A stretch of DNA of 64,000 nt from Lachnospiraceae bacterium YSB2008 (GCA_000687655.1 JHWR01000003.1:158077-222076), one strand, 5' to 3'. Positions 16,773 through 26,869 are shown, counted from the stretch's first letter. Made by a program: numbers and translations. The notes: a model not told the origin generated them from the letters alone.

Positions 16773-16790
16773 CAGAATGGAGAGAAAAGA

Positions 16791-17543
16791 ATGGGAACAA
16801 TTCTTAAAACAAATGATCTTACAAAGAAATATGACAAAAGGATAGTTGTTGATAATCTGAATATTGAGATTCAGGAAGGCGAGGTCTTCGGACTTCTGGG
16901 ACCGAACGGTGCAGGCAAGAGCACCACGATGAATATGATCTGCGGAATCGTGAGACCGACACTTGGAAATGTAGAGTTCATGGGTAAGGATTTCCAGAAG
17001 AACAGAAATAAGCTGATCGATAATCTCGGATACATACCTCAGGAGCTTGCGATTCATGGAAATCTTAAAGCATGGGAAAATGTAGAGCTCTTCACCTCAC
17101 TCTACGGTATAAAGGGAGCGGAGCTGAAGAAAAGGATAGACGAATCCCTGGAATATGTCGGACTTCTTGAGAAGAAGAACGATTATGCAAAGACATTCTC
17201 AGGGGGTATGAAGAGAAGACTTAACATAGCATGTGCAATAGGACATCATCCGAAGCTGCTCATATTCGATGAGCCAACAGTAGGTATAGATCCACAGTCC
17301 AGGAATTTCATTCTCGATAAGATAAAGGAATCAAACAAAAACGGTGCGACGGTCATTTATACCAGCCATTACATGGAAGAGGTCGAAGCCATATGCACAA
17401 GGATAGCAATAATGGACAATGGAAAGGTTATTGCAACAGGAACGAGCGAAGAACTTAAAAAGATGGTTAAGGATGATACATCTTCCATCACACTTGAGGA
17501 GGTATTCCTTACGATGACCGGAAAGAAGCTTCGTGACATATAG
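16791..17543 (+). CDS. ABC transporter ATP-binding protein (module 1)
   Basis: A 250-aa ABC ATPase. Walker A GPNGAGKST is at 37-45, the signature FSGGMKRRLNIA and Walker B LLIFDEPT lie in the expected places, and a DPQSR D-loop follows. Together with the two ABC-2 permeases downstream it would form an exporter, probably for a lipid, peptide or antimicrobial; the substrate cannot be read. The ATG at 16791 follows GGAGAG and fits the family start; the open frame upstream overlaps the hairpin. It opens a five-gene unit with a kinase and regulator, a layout typical of envelope stress or drug response systems. Confidence 0.9.
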   Translation: MGTILKTNDLTKKYDKRIVVDNLNIEIQEGEVFGLLGPNGAGKSTTMNMICGIVRPTLGNVEFMGKDFQKNRNKLIDNLGYIPQELAIHGNLKAWENVELFTSLYGIKGAELKKRIDESLEYVGLLEKKNDYAKTFSGGMKRRLNIACAIGHHPKLLIFDEPTVGIDPQSRNFILDKIKESNKNGATVIYTSHYMEEVEAICTRIAIMDNGKVIATGTSEELKKMVKDDTSSITLEEVFLTMTGKKLRDI

Positions 17544-17586
17544 GATAGATGGATAGCAATACATTTTATAGATTGAGGAAAAAGAT

Positions 17587-18663
17587 ATGATCAGATATCT
17601 GATAAAGAACAATTTCAAATTGATGACGAGGAGTATTACCAACTGCCTTATGATCGTTATCGCGCCGCTGGTTCTCATTGCACTTCTTTCAAGTTCATTC
17701 GACGACACGATGAAGAGATATGAGAATGATTCGGACATTTCAGCCGGATACAGGATAGAGGGTGAAAATGTATCGAATGATATGATTAACGAGTTTGTTA
17801 AAGGGGCTAAGGATAACGGCTATATTCTGAGCGAGTATCCAACCGGTAACCCTGAGGAAATAATGAAGGAAAAAGAGATAGGCGGTTTTGTAATATTTAA
17901 GGACGATACATACACAATATTACAGAATAATGCCTATAAGGAAGAGGGCAAAGCTCTCGAATATGCCGTTAATTCATTTTATGAAAATGTAATTGCTACC
18001 GCATCAGGAATAAAGACGGATTCCGTTAAGCTTGAAATAGAACATCCGGACTATATGGAAGCGATAGATTCTACAGATTATTATGGAATAATCGAGATCG
18101 TGTATTTTGGCTGGTGTGCGATCGTATGCGGAGCAGGAATATTCATGAGTGAGAAAAAGTACAGGATTAATAAGAAGTTCAGGGTTTCTGCACTTTCTGA
18201 AACAGAGCTTTACCTGGGTAAATTTGTCCCGATACTCTCTTCAGTAGTACTGGGAAATGCAATCACTATACTTCTTTCAAAAGCACTCTTCGGAGTTCAC
18301 TGGGGAAACCCATTTTATTCAGCAATTATAGTACTGTTTTCGGTTGCAGCTGCAACCGCACTGGGACTCATGGCTTACAATATTTTCGATAATATAGTTG
18401 TCACAATCATTGCAGTCTTTATAGTGGTATGGCTTGCAGGGTTTTTCGGAGGAAGCTTTGAGACATATATGTTCTCGTCGCATCCTATGAGTATCAAACA
18501 GCTTTCACCGATATATTATATCAATCGTTCGCTTGTGGAACTGTCCTGCATGGGACACAGCGATTATGTAGGAAGTGCTTTGATTTACTCAGGAGCAATT
18601 ACCATCATCTGTTCAGCTGTAGCTATTCTTGCAGGGACAATAAGAAGGAGAGGAAGAGCATGA
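17587..18663 (+). CDS. ABC-2 type permease (module 1, first)
   Basis: A 358-aa permease of the ABC-2 family with one N-terminal membrane helix (about 18-38), a large extracytoplasmic loop (about 40-175), and five or six helices in the C-terminal half. This is the layout of ABC-2/YhgE-like exporters. GAGGAAAA precedes the ATG. Its end overlaps the next permease start by 4 bases (ATGA), so the two are translationally coupled and probably assemble as a heterodimer. Confidence 0.85.
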   Translation: MIRYLIKNNFKLMTRSITNCLMIVIAPLVLIALLSSSFDDTMKRYENDSDISAGYRIEGENVSNDMINEFVKGAKDNGYILSEYPTGNPEEIMKEKEIGGFVIFKDDTYTILQNNAYKEEGKALEYAVNSFYENVIATASGIKTDSVKLEIEHPDYMEAIDSTDYYGIIEIVYFGWCAIVCGAGIFMSEKKYRINKKFRVSALSETELYLGKFVPILSSVVLGNAITILLSKALFGVHWGNPFYSAIIVLFSVAAATALGLMAYNIFDNIVVTIIAVFIVVWLAGFFGGSFETYMFSSHPMSIKQLSPIYYINRSLVELSCMGHSDYVGSALIYSGAITIICSAVAILAGTIRRRGRA

Positions 18664-19955
18664 AGATATTAGTGAAAACAAGTATGAAACTTTTGCTTAG
18701 GACAAAGGCGTTCTGGTTCTTTCTTATCCTTATGCCTATTCTGTCTACATTTATACTTAAGATTAAGTTTGACAGCTCATCAGCATATATTAACGATTTT
18801 GATGAAAAGGTTATAGAGCTCTCTGATGCAGATCAGAAGGTTGCTTATTACGGTGGCAAGGGCGAGTTTGTTGTAAAAGTATATGATGCTTCAAAGGATG
18901 AACTGTCCGAAGCATTTCTGAAAAAACTTTCAGAAGCAGGAATGTTTCTTGTTATAAGAACTGATATAACGAATGAGGCAGAACCTGATGAGTTTGTCGA
19001 AATGCATTTAGAGAAAGATGGCTATCAGGACAGGATGGGTGGAGTAATATACATTTGCCCGGACTTTGCTGAAAATGTACTGAATGGAAAGGCTGCTGAA
19101 GCACTCAAACTATATGCACTTTCCGATGACTCAAGGATTGACGCGTTGCAGAAGGAGATGGAGTTCCAGCTTTCACGCATGGATTCGCTCAGTGGATATA
19201 TTTCAATGACAAAAGGCGGTGCCGAGGTCAGCACAGATGACCTGGTGAATGCATTGGACGAGAGCGATACATTTATGCCTGAAAAAGAATTGGTAAGTAT
19301 CGCAGGCGGAACCGGAAGGAGCCTTTCAGTAACACAGACAAATCAGAAATCACAGGTCGGATATGCTTTTGCATTTATGACACTCGGATTTGTATTCTGT
19401 GGAATATTCGTAGCTCATACATCTATCAAGGAACAGAAGAACGGAGTATATACAAGAATAGGGCTTACCAGGACATCGTCCCTTAAGTATTTTGCTTCTA
19501 AATTTGTTGTTTCATTTATAGTTTCTGTAATGATAACAGCAGTAGTTTCAGTATGCAGTCTGGCACTCAGCAGTGAAGATATGGGAATGAGCAGGGCTCA
19601 GTACCTTATGATCATCTTCATGATGGGAACTATATTCTGTTCACTCAGTACGTTGATCGGAATTCTTATCGGTGATGTAATGAGTGCAAATGTGGCAGCC
19701 TTCACACTGTGGTGTATGTCGGCGCTCCTAAGTGGTCTGTACTTCCCTCTTAATTACACTACTGCATGGCTTAAAGCACTTTCTTTCATGATGCCTCAGA
19801 AGTGGTTCCTGGAAGGTACTGAAATGATATTTGTTGGAGACAATAAGGCGTTTCCTATGTTAATATGTATTACAGTAGCATATCTTGTAGCAGCGCTCAG
19901 TCTTGGAGGACTGGGACTTAGGATAAGAAGGACTGAATCATGGGGGAATTCATAA
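18660..19955 (+). CDS. ABC-2 type permease (module 1, second)
   Basis: A 431-aa ABC-2 permease with one N-terminal helix (about 13-33), a long outer domain (to about 235) and a C-terminal block of helices including GFVFCGIFVAHTSIKEQKNGVYTRIGLTRTS, the ABC-2 coupling region. It overlaps the upstream permease by 4 bases and the kinase gene by 16 bases, so the operon is tightly packed. It is probably the partner of the 358-aa permease. Confidence 0.85.
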   Translation: MKILVKTSMKLLLRTKAFWFFLILMPILSTFILKIKFDSSSAYINDFDEKVIELSDADQKVAYYGGKGEFVVKVYDASKDELSEAFLKKLSEAGMFLVIRTDITNEAEPDEFVEMHLEKDGYQDRMGGVIYICPDFAENVLNGKAAEALKLYALSDDSRIDALQKEMEFQLSRMDSLSGYISMTKGGAEVSTDDLVNALDESDTFMPEKELVSIAGGTGRSLSVTQTNQKSQVGYAFAFMTLGFVFCGIFVAHTSIKEQKNGVYTRIGLTRTSSLKYFASKFVVSFIVSVMITAVVSVCSLALSSEDMGMSRAQYLMIIFMMGTIFCSLSTLIGILIGDVMSANVAAFTLWCMSALLSGLYFPLNYTTAWLKALSFMMPQKWFLEGTEMIFVGDNKAFPMLICITVAYLVAALSLGGLGLRIRRTESWGNS

Positions 19956-21076
19956 AAGATAAATATTATATTCTGGTAAGAATGATCCTGATGCTCTTAT
20001 TCTGCATCTACGGGGTTGTGTCCTATGCTGAGAATTATCATGAAACAGGAGTATCTTTTAAGATACTCCTGCTTGTTTTGTTTTTTATAGCACTTATGGC
20101 AATTAAGGAACAGTTAGGGAAAAGGTATCAGATAGTGATTCTGATTGCAGCAGCGATACTGCTTGTTTTTCTTATACGTATCGGAGGCTGGGAGTTCATT
20201 CTTCTTGGGTTCTATCTGATCTACGAATTTCTTACATTATTTGATGCAAAAATGTTCTGGTATTTCTGCCCATATCTCTTCGTTTTCATGAAAACGCCGG
20301 TGGGCTACCTGACTCAGTTTCTTGTTATTACCATGCTCATGCTCTGTTATGTCCAATATATATTCATAGTATCGGTATACAGAAAGCAGATGATGGAGGA
20401 AACGAAAGCTCAGCAGGGACTGAAGAGGGATATCGAGAAGGTTGAAAATGAAACGAAAGTTGAACTTAAGAGAAATATCCTTGAATCTGAGAACAGAATC
20501 CTGGAGGAAAGGGCACAGCTTTCCCAGACTCTTCACGATAAGCTCGGACATAATATAAATGGATCGATATATCAGTTGGAAGCAACCAAGGTCATAATGG
20601 ATAAGGATCCTGAAAAAGCCAGGACCATGATACAGGCAGTTATAGATCAGCTCAGAACAGGAATGGATGAGATAAGAGCAATACTCAGAAAGGAAAGGCC
20701 TGACAAGAAGCAGATGGCACTGCTTCAGATTTATGAGCTGTGTGAAGACTGTAACAAAAAAGGCGTTGAGGCTGAGCTGAATACAGAGGGTGACCTTTCC
20801 AGAGTACCTGCTGATCTGTGGGAGGTTATATTGGATAATGCTTTCGAAGCAGTAACAAACTCCATGAAGTATTCAAGATGTAAGCACATTAATATTGAAA
20901 TAGTAGCCATGAACAAGATGGTTAGATGCATAATCTCAGATGATGGCATAGGGTGTGACAGGATTGTAGACGGTATGGGCATATCCGGTATGAGACACAG
21001 GATACGTGCAGCAGGTGGTTCCATAGACTTTGAGAGCGAAGCAGGCTTCAAGGTAAATATGTTACTACCGATATAG
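19940..21076 (+). CDS. DesK/LiaS-type sensor histidine kinase (module 1)
   Basis: A 378-aa kinase with five or six predicted N-terminal membrane helices and almost no extracytoplasmic loop, then a charged coiled coil (about 150-190). The HisKA_3 dimerisation domain carries the phospho-acceptor in LHDKLGHN (His199). The C-terminal ATPase domain shows an N-box region (LDNAFEAVTNSMKYS) and the GIGC/GMGISGM glycine boxes. Kinases with buried sensor domains often work with an adjacent ABC exporter, which fits this operon. It overlaps the preceding permease by 16 bases. Confidence 0.9.
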   Translation: MGEFIKDKYYILVRMILMLLFCIYGVVSYAENYHETGVSFKILLLVLFFIALMAIKEQLGKRYQIVILIAAAILLVFLIRIGGWEFILLGFYLIYEFLTLFDAKMFWYFCPYLFVFMKTPVGYLTQFLVITMLMLCYVQYIFIVSVYRKQMMEETKAQQGLKRDIEKVENETKVELKRNILESENRILEERAQLSQTLHDKLGHNINGSIYQLEATKVIMDKDPEKARTMIQAVIDQLRTGMDEIRAILRKERPDKKQMALLQIYELCEDCNKKGVEAELNTEGDLSRVPADLWEVILDNAFEAVTNSMKYSRCKHINIEIVAMNKMVRCIISDDGIGCDRIVDGMGISGMRHRIRAAGGSIDFESEAGFKVNMLLPI

Positions 21077-21105
21077 GAATGCCGGCACGGAAAAGGGAGA
21101 AATGT

Positions 21106-21750
21106 ATGGAAAAGATTAAAGTGATAATAGCAGACGACAGTGATTTTGTTCGTGACGGAATGAAGATAATTCTGGACGTGGATGATGATTTTGAGGTGCT
21201 CGGGTCAGCTTCGAATGGACGGGAAGCGATTGAACTTGCCGAGCAGGAAAAACCGGATGTATTCCTCATGGATATCCAGATGCCTGAAATGGATGGTATC
21301 GAGGCAACGAAATATATAGTTGAACATGACCTGGGAAAGGTTCTGATACTGACTACATTTGATGATGATGACCTTGTAAAGCAGGCGCTTTCTTCGGGCG
21401 CAAAAGGGTATCTTATCAAGAATCATACGCCTGAACATCTGAAGCAGATGATAAAGTCCGTATACAGCGGAACCGGTGTTATGGAAGAAAGCATACTGGA
21501 ATCCCTGGCGGGGAAAGCCGAGGCTCAGAATTCGGGGCAGGCAAATGCAGGCTTTAATCCTGAAGGATATTCCGAGCGAGAGCTGGATATAGTGAAAGCT
21601 GTTGCCGAGGGACTGTCAAATAAAGAGATTGCATCAAAGCTCTTCATATCTGAGGGAACTGTAAAGAATTATATAACGACAATTCTTTCAAAAGAGAATC
21701 TCTCTCACAGGACTGCACTTGCGGTTTATTATCTGACAGGAAAGAAATGA
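21106..21750 (+). CDS. NarL/LuxR-family response regulator (module 1)
   Basis: A 214-aa regulator. The receiver domain (1-120) has the acidic pair DD, the phospho-accepting Asp56 in DVFLMDIQMPEMDG, a TTF threonine motif and Lys in GAKGYLIKN. The C-terminal LuxR-type helix-turn-helix reads SERELDIVKAVAEGLSNKEIASKLFISEGTVKNY. It follows its kinase by 29 bases. The ATG at 21106 with GGGAGA is chosen over an in-frame ATG at 21079. The likely targets are its own ABC operon and neighbours. Confidence 0.93.
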   Translation: MEKIKVIIADDSDFVRDGMKIILDVDDDFEVLGSASNGREAIELAEQEKPDVFLMDIQMPEMDGIEATKYIVEHDLGKVLILTTFDDDDLVKQALSSGAKGYLIKNHTPEHLKQMIKSVYSGTGVMEESILESLAGKAEAQNSGQANAGFNPEGYSERELDIVKAVAEGLSNKEIASKLFISEGTVKNYITTILSKENLSHRTALAVYYLTGKK

Positions 21751-21803
21751 ATGTGATATAATTTAATGTTGTTAAATTATGATGTAAGGTGCGAGGGACA
21801 GTA

Positions 21804-24800
21804 ATGATAGAGCATTATAATGCATTTATATCTTACAAACATGAACCGGAAGATATCAAAATCGCCAAGACCATTCAGAAGAGTCTGGAGAGATATCATA
21901 TTCCAAAGAAGCTTCGTGATTCAACAGGCGTCGATAAGATAGACAGAATATTCAGAGATACTGACGAGCTGCCGCTTACCAGTGATCTTACTGAAACTAT
22001 TTATGATGCTCTGGATAAGTCGGACTATCTTATAGTCATCTGTTCTACAAAGACTAAGGAATCACAGTGGGTTGAGAGGGAGATAGAGTATTTCATTTCC
22101 AAGCATTCGCGCAAGGAAGTACTCACGATTCTTGTTGATGGTGAGCCGTCAGAGGTCGTCCCTGAAATACTCAGCTATGAAGAAGAAACGGTTACCGATG
22201 AAGAGGGAAATGAAAAGACCGTAAGAAAACCGCTTGAACCACTTTCATGCGATTATCGTATGCCTGTAAAGGAAGCTGAAAAGACTGAACTTCCGAGACT
22301 TGTCAGCACACTTATCGGCTGCGATTATGATGAACTGGTTGACAGGCAGAAAGCATATAAGACCAGAAGTCTTATCCACAAGCTGGCAGTAGCAATTGTT
22401 ATCATATCGCTTTTTGCTTTACTGCTTTTCTATGGAATAATAAGAATCCAATATAGCTACGGAATAACTCTTGCAAGTAAATCCAAAATACTTGCAAATG
22501 AATCGTTGGAGCAATTGGAGGAAGGACAGCGTGTCCTTGCACTTCAGCTGGCTCTGGCAGCTCTCCCTAAGGAGGGTGAAGTTGGTATGCCTGTCACATC
22601 TGAAGCTGTTCGTGCCATCACTGATGCAACCGGAGCTTATAACTCCAATAAGGAAGGTGAGTTTCTAAACGATTATATGTATGAAATGCCAAGTATGATC
22701 CGTGACTTTGTGGTAAATGATTCAATGAACAGACTTGCAGCTGTAGACCTTACCGGAAGTGTATGCCTGTGGGATACAGAAAAGCATGAAGAGATTTTCT
22801 TCCATGAACCTTTAAATGAAAGCGTATGGCTTAGTATTCTGTTTATAAATGATAGGACTCTTATCGTCTGGACCCCGGAATATATCGAGGCGTACAATGC
22901 ACAGAATGGAAACCTTCTCTGGAAGAATTCATATGACAGTTTCAGCGTTATTGAATCTGATTCAGAAGCTGATAATGTTTATCTGGTCGATTCTGAGAAT
23001 ACGATCCATATATTATCAGCTGAGACCGGAAAAGAATCAGCGGCAGTTACAATCAAGGATTTTGACTATAACATTGAAGAAACAGCTTCATATATGGAGC
23101 TGTCACCTGATGAAAAACAGATTGCTTTTTTTGTACACAGCGATAATTATGATGTGGGTATCTACACACTGTATGTTTTTTCCTTCGATACAGAAAAAAT
23201 GGAGGCATATAAAGAAATAACGAATCCAAGTATCATTTATTGGTACGATTCAACGAGATTACTTATAAATGAAACTATTCATCAAGGTGAGAACTCGATA
23301 GTTTATTACAGTAGAGACAGGATATATAAGCACGATATAAGTATTTATTGTATTGATACAAAGAAAAAGGATGTATTATGGCAGAATTCCATTTCACCAT
23401 ATACCGATTCATATGAATGCGGATTCTTACCTTCTGAGGATGGAAATGCAGTTTCATTCTTTTCAGGCGAAATAATAGTTACTTATAATGTTGATACAGG
23501 GAAAGAACTGGATCTGTATAGATTCAACGGTTCTATCAGTACTGTATATGATATCCGGGACTTAGGTATGCCTCAATGCATCACATATCATGGATATCTT
23601 TGTGGACCCGATTCAGATGATGATTCCGGGGTTATGTATAACCAGAAATTGTTTCCGGATAAAATAGACAGTGCAACTCTGAGGAAAAACTGTGTTTTTG
23701 TCCTGCCTGAAGACTCGAATGAAGTACTGTCATATACGGATTCTTTATATGATGAAGACTATAATGTGGTATGTGAAGAATCCGATGGCGAGGAAATGTA
23801 TTCAGATATGACCGTCTATGGGGATGATATTGTATTCCTTTCGGTTAAGAATCATATACATTATCTGAAAGTTGTTACGACAGAAGATAAGAAGATATAT
23901 ACGCTTAACATAGAGGGGTTATATGAAAATGTACATGATGTCAAGGGAGTGTATAACGGGAACATTTATTTCATGTACAACGATGAAGAGAATAATCATC
24001 TGAGGGAGATTAATATTCTGTCGGGAAAAGAACGGGATATTATTCTCGATGAAGCTGATATGTTAGCAATATTCTACAGTACATTAGAGGATGGATATCT
24101 GTGTTATATTAAACAGGCTGAGGATCATATCCAGGTAAAAACACTGAGTCTTGATGACTGGTCTGTAGAGGATGCGCAGGTTTTTGATCTCTTTGATGAA
24201 GAAGGTTTTCCTGAAATGACGCCATATTTCAGCCCTGATGACGAAATCATATACTATTCAGGCGAGAAAGATTACATCATAAAAACAGATACTGAAAAGA
24301 TTATAAATGTATCGCTCCCGGAAGACTGGTATGGGACAGAAAAGGTTTCGAACATTCTGAATAACAGCATACTTATTACTGATGAAAACAGAGTGCTCAA
24401 AGTAAATATGGACGGTAAGGTAAAACTGGAAATATCAAAGCCCGGTTACAAACCTCTTTATATCTATCAGTACGATGGAATTGACGTTGACAATATACTT
24501 GTGTTCTATCCGGGAATTCTCTGCAGATATGATATTAGTACGGGTAAAAATGAAAAGACGACCAACCTGAGCATGGCATATTATGACAGTCCTATAAGCA
24601 TAGATGAGCCGGATGATTACTCATTATTTGTTAAGAATGATTCCATGCAGCTCTGTATCATAGATACGGAGGACTGGTATGAAACAGCGGTAGTAAATGC
24701 CTACGGTGGCTGTGATTCTGATAAGAATATCTATACCTTTAATTTCAGTATGGAGAGGGGCAAGAACAAAATGGGTTACTATAAATACTATGAAGTAGAT

Positions 24801-24884
24801 GACCTGATAGAAAAAGCTGAGAAAATGCTCGGTGGCAAAGAGCTTTCAGATATAAAGAAGGCTTACTACGGATTGGATGATTAA
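21804..24884 (+). CDS. TIR-domain membrane protein with large beta-propeller-like ectodomain
   Basis: A 1026-aa protein. The N-terminal TIR_2-type domain (about 1-120) starts YNAFISYKHEPED and holds the SQWVEREIEYF segment with Glu93 at the usual position of the catalytic NADase glutamate. A linker (120-190), one membrane helix (193-214) and about 800 residues of repetitive beta-strand sequence follow; the last recall WD40/quinoprotein propellers (VCLWDTEKHEE, NAQNGNLLW, LSAETGKESA). With the TIR domain inside, the propeller would be outside, giving a receptor layout. Whether it hydrolyses NAD, signals or defends against phage is unknown. The ATG at 21804 follows GAGGG; an upstream GTG is in frame but has no site. 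It probably reads from the module 1 transcript. Confidence 0.78.
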   Translation: MIEHYNAFISYKHEPEDIKIAKTIQKSLERYHIPKKLRDSTGVDKIDRIFRDTDELPLTSDLTETIYDALDKSDYLIVICSTKTKESQWVEREIEYFISKHSRKEVLTILVDGEPSEVVPEILSYEEETVTDEEGNEKTVRKPLEPLSCDYRMPVKEAEKTELPRLVSTLIGCDYDELVDRQKAYKTRSLIHKLAVAIVIISLFALLLFYGIIRIQYSYGITLASKSKILANESLEQLEEGQRVLALQLALAALPKEGEVGMPVTSEAVRAITDATGAYNSNKEGEFLNDYMYEMPSMIRDFVVNDSMNRLAAVDLTGSVCLWDTEKHEEIFFHEPLNESVWLSILFINDRTLIVWTPEYIEAYNAQNGNLLWKNSYDSFSVIESDSEADNVYLVDSENTIHILSAETGKESAAVTIKDFDYNIEETASYMELSPDEKQIAFFVHSDNYDVGIYTLYVFSFDTEKMEAYKEITNPSIIYWYDSTRLLINETIHQGENSIVYYSRDRIYKHDISIYCIDTKKKDVLWQNSISPYTDSYECGFLPSEDGNAVSFFSGEIIVTYNVDTGKELDLYRFNGSISTVYDIRDLGMPQCITYHGYLCGPDSDDDSGVMYNQKLFPDKIDSATLRKNCVFVLPEDSNEVLSYTDSLYDEDYNVVCEESDGEEMYSDMTVYGDDIVFLSVKNHIHYLKVVTTEDKKIYTLNIEGLYENVHDVKGVYNGNIYFMYNDEENNHLREINILSGKERDIILDEADMLAIFYSTLEDGYLCYIKQAEDHIQVKTLSLDDWSVEDAQVFDLFDEEGFPEMTPYFSPDDEIIYYSGEKDYIIKTDTEKIINVSLPEDWYGTEKVSNILNNSILITDENRVLKVNMDGKVKLEISKPGYKPLYIYQYDGIDVDNILVFYPGILCRYDISTGKNEKTTNLSMAYYDSPISIDEPDDYSLFVKNDSMQLCIIDTEDWYETAVVNAYGGCDSDKNIYTFNFSMERGKNKMGYYKYYEVDDLIEKAEKMLGGKELSDIKKAYYGLDD

Positions 24885-24898
24885 CTTTCGGAGATATT

Positions 24899-25585
24899 AT
24901 GACAGAAGAGATAAGAAAAAGATTATATGAGCTTCGGGATGAAGAATATGCTGTATTTCAGGCAAAACTGATTCCGACCAGGGATTCCGGTGCATTTATA
25001 GGAGTCCGGACTCCGGCACTCAGAAAGCTTGCAAAGGAAATGTCTAAACAGGAAGGAATAGATGAATTCCTTAAGGATATTCCGCATAAGTCTTTCGATG
25101 AGGATCAGCTTCATGCATTTATTATCTCAGAGATGAAAGATTATGATAAATGTATCGAACATCTTTCTGCTTTCCTTCCATATGTAGACAATTGGGCAAC
25201 GTGTGATCAGATGTCTCCGAAGACTTTCAAGAAACATAAGTCCGAGCTACTTGATGAAATAAAGACCTGGATAAAGTCGGACAGGACATATACGATACGT
25301 TTTGGAATCGGTATGCTTATGGAACATTATCTGAATGAAGATTTTGACCCGATATATCCGGAAATGGTTGCGGCTGTAAGCTCTGAGGAATACTACGTAA
25401 ATATGATGAGGGCATGGTATTTTGCTACGGCACTTGCCAAGCAGTATGAGGCAGTCATTCCATTTATAGAGAAGAACAGACTCGATGTATGGACTCATAA
25501 TAAGGCTATACAGAAAGCGGTTGAGAGTTATCGTATCACTCCGGAACAGAAGGAGTATCTGAAAAGCTTAAAGATTAAAAAATAG
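24899..25585 (+). CDS. AlkD-like DNA alkylation repair protein
   Basis: A 228-aa all-helical HEAT-like-repeat protein of the AlkD family, DNA glycosylases that remove bulky or cationic alkylated bases. Recognisable stretches are GVRTPALRKLAKE near the N-terminus, YVDNWATCDQMSPKTF, MRAWYFATALAKQ and HNKAIQKAVESYRI. Aromatic residues in the WATCD and MRAWYFA segments sit where AlkD contacts DNA. CGGAG precedes the ATG, and the TIR gene ends 14 bases upstream, so it may ride on the same transcript. A link to the signalling genes around it is not evident. Confidence 0.85.
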   Translation: MTEEIRKRLYELRDEEYAVFQAKLIPTRDSGAFIGVRTPALRKLAKEMSKQEGIDEFLKDIPHKSFDEDQLHAFIISEMKDYDKCIEHLSAFLPYVDNWATCDQMSPKTFKKHKSELLDEIKTWIKSDRTYTIRFGIGMLMEHYLNEDFDPIYPEMVAAVSSEEYYVNMMRAWYFATALAKQYEAVIPFIEKNRLDVWTHNKAIQKAVESYRITPEQKEYLKSLKIKK

Positions 25586-25599
25586 AGGAACACACGGAA

Positions 25600-26703
25600 A
25601 TGAACGGAAGAAAGATATTAACCATAGTATTTGCTTTGGTGCTGGGTATCGCAATATCAGTGATACTTGTATTTGTTCAGACTGCAAGTCTGAAGAAAAC
25701 AGTTGAAATGACATTCAACACTACAAATAAAAAGATCATGACAGGCGCTGTACAGCATGGTGTTAATATTTACATCTCTGAAAACGAAGATGGTGTTTCA
25801 GAAGAGATACTGAAGAAACGCGAAGGGGCGAAAGAGCTGAACGGCGGTACATTTGAAGACGGTTTTAAACAGATGCGCTGCTTCGCATCGAAGCTTGTGT
25901 CCGGTATTAATTCTTCTGATATAGAAACAGTGAACGGTCAGCTGTCCACTCAGGATAAATTTGCATACTATGACGAGAACATGTCAAATATCATGATGGA
26001 GAATACTCTGCTGTATGTGAAGCGTGATATCGCAGGTGGCAGCAACGCAGAGGTTTTTTATACATACAGCGATGATACTCTTACAGAAGTCATGAATGGA
26101 CTTATGGATAAAAATGTGAACACCATCGGAACATTTGTATTTGAGGTAAATGGACTGTACACGAAAGGTGATGAATTTGTTCCAAAGAGTATCAAATACT
26201 ATTCTGTCGGTGAAGGTGGTACAAAGCAAGATGGGGATTATATACCTACGGCTGCCAAAACTCCCGAGGAAATGATAGCTGACGGATATGAATATGTAAC
26301 CTTTGAAGATCAGTTCCGGGTAGGTGATATTACAGATAATTCTGACTATATTACTTATTGCTATGCAATTAAGGAAGAACCAAAGGCAAAAATGGAAGAG
26401 GTTCTGAAAAATGCTGTAGATAATGGAGAGCTTGATACAGTGATTCGTGGAAAAGAGAGCCTTTTCACGGTTGAGTACTACCGTGTATCAAAGTACGATG
26501 TTCCGGAAATGGGAAAGAGCATATATACTGTCTCTTATAAAAGGAGTGCACTTCTGTATGAGATTTTTGGATACGGCATGTTCGGGGGAAGAGGGCTTCT
26601 CTACATAGAATGGTTCATTATTCAGACCGTCCTGATCATTCTTCTTTCAGTGGTAATTGCATTGATAATAAACAAGATTACGGCAAAGGTAAAGGTAAAG
26701 TAA
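25600..26703 (+). CDS. hypothetical bitopic membrane protein
   Basis: A 367-aa protein with one N-terminal (about 7-27) and one C-terminal (about 338-360) membrane helix and a large extracytoplasmic domain between them. No family is recognised. The ectodomain has no cysteine pattern beyond a few single residues. GAGGA lies before the ATG. It starts 14 bases after the AlkD-like gene and is followed by a very strong terminator, so it is the last gene of this transcription block. Confidence 0.6.
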   Translation: MNGRKILTIVFALVLGIAISVILVFVQTASLKKTVEMTFNTTNKKIMTGAVQHGVNIYISENEDGVSEEILKKREGAKELNGGTFEDGFKQMRCFASKLVSGINSSDIETVNGQLSTQDKFAYYDENMSNIMMENTLLYVKRDIAGGSNAEVFYTYSDDTLTEVMNGLMDKNVNTIGTFVFEVNGLYTKGDEFVPKSIKYYSVGEGGTKQDGDYIPTAAKTPEEMIADGYEYVTFEDQFRVGDITDNSDYITYCYAIKEEPKAKMEEVLKNAVDNGELDTVIRGKESLFTVEYYRVSKYDVPEMGKSIYTVSYKRSALLYEIFGYGMFGGRGLLYIEWFIIQTVLIILLSVVIALIINKITAKVKVK

Positions 26704-26754
26704 TTATTTTATGACATTTGTCACATAGCAGTTTATTACAATAATCACTACAAG

Positions 26755-26803
26755 AGGTACGGTTCACTTTGGTAATATACCAATATGAACCGTACCTTTA
26801 TTG
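26755..26803 (+). terminator. strong terminator between the two ABC modules
   Basis: AGGTACGGTTCA (26755-26766) and TGAACCGTACCT (26786-26797) form a perfect 12-bp stem, with a second inner TTGGTA/TACCAA stem, followed by TTATTGTTTT. Confidence 0.9.
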
Positions 26804-26869
26804 TTTTGTACAATAAGCTCCGGATTATTCAGGCATAAGTCATATTGATATAAAAGAAAGGATTAAAAA

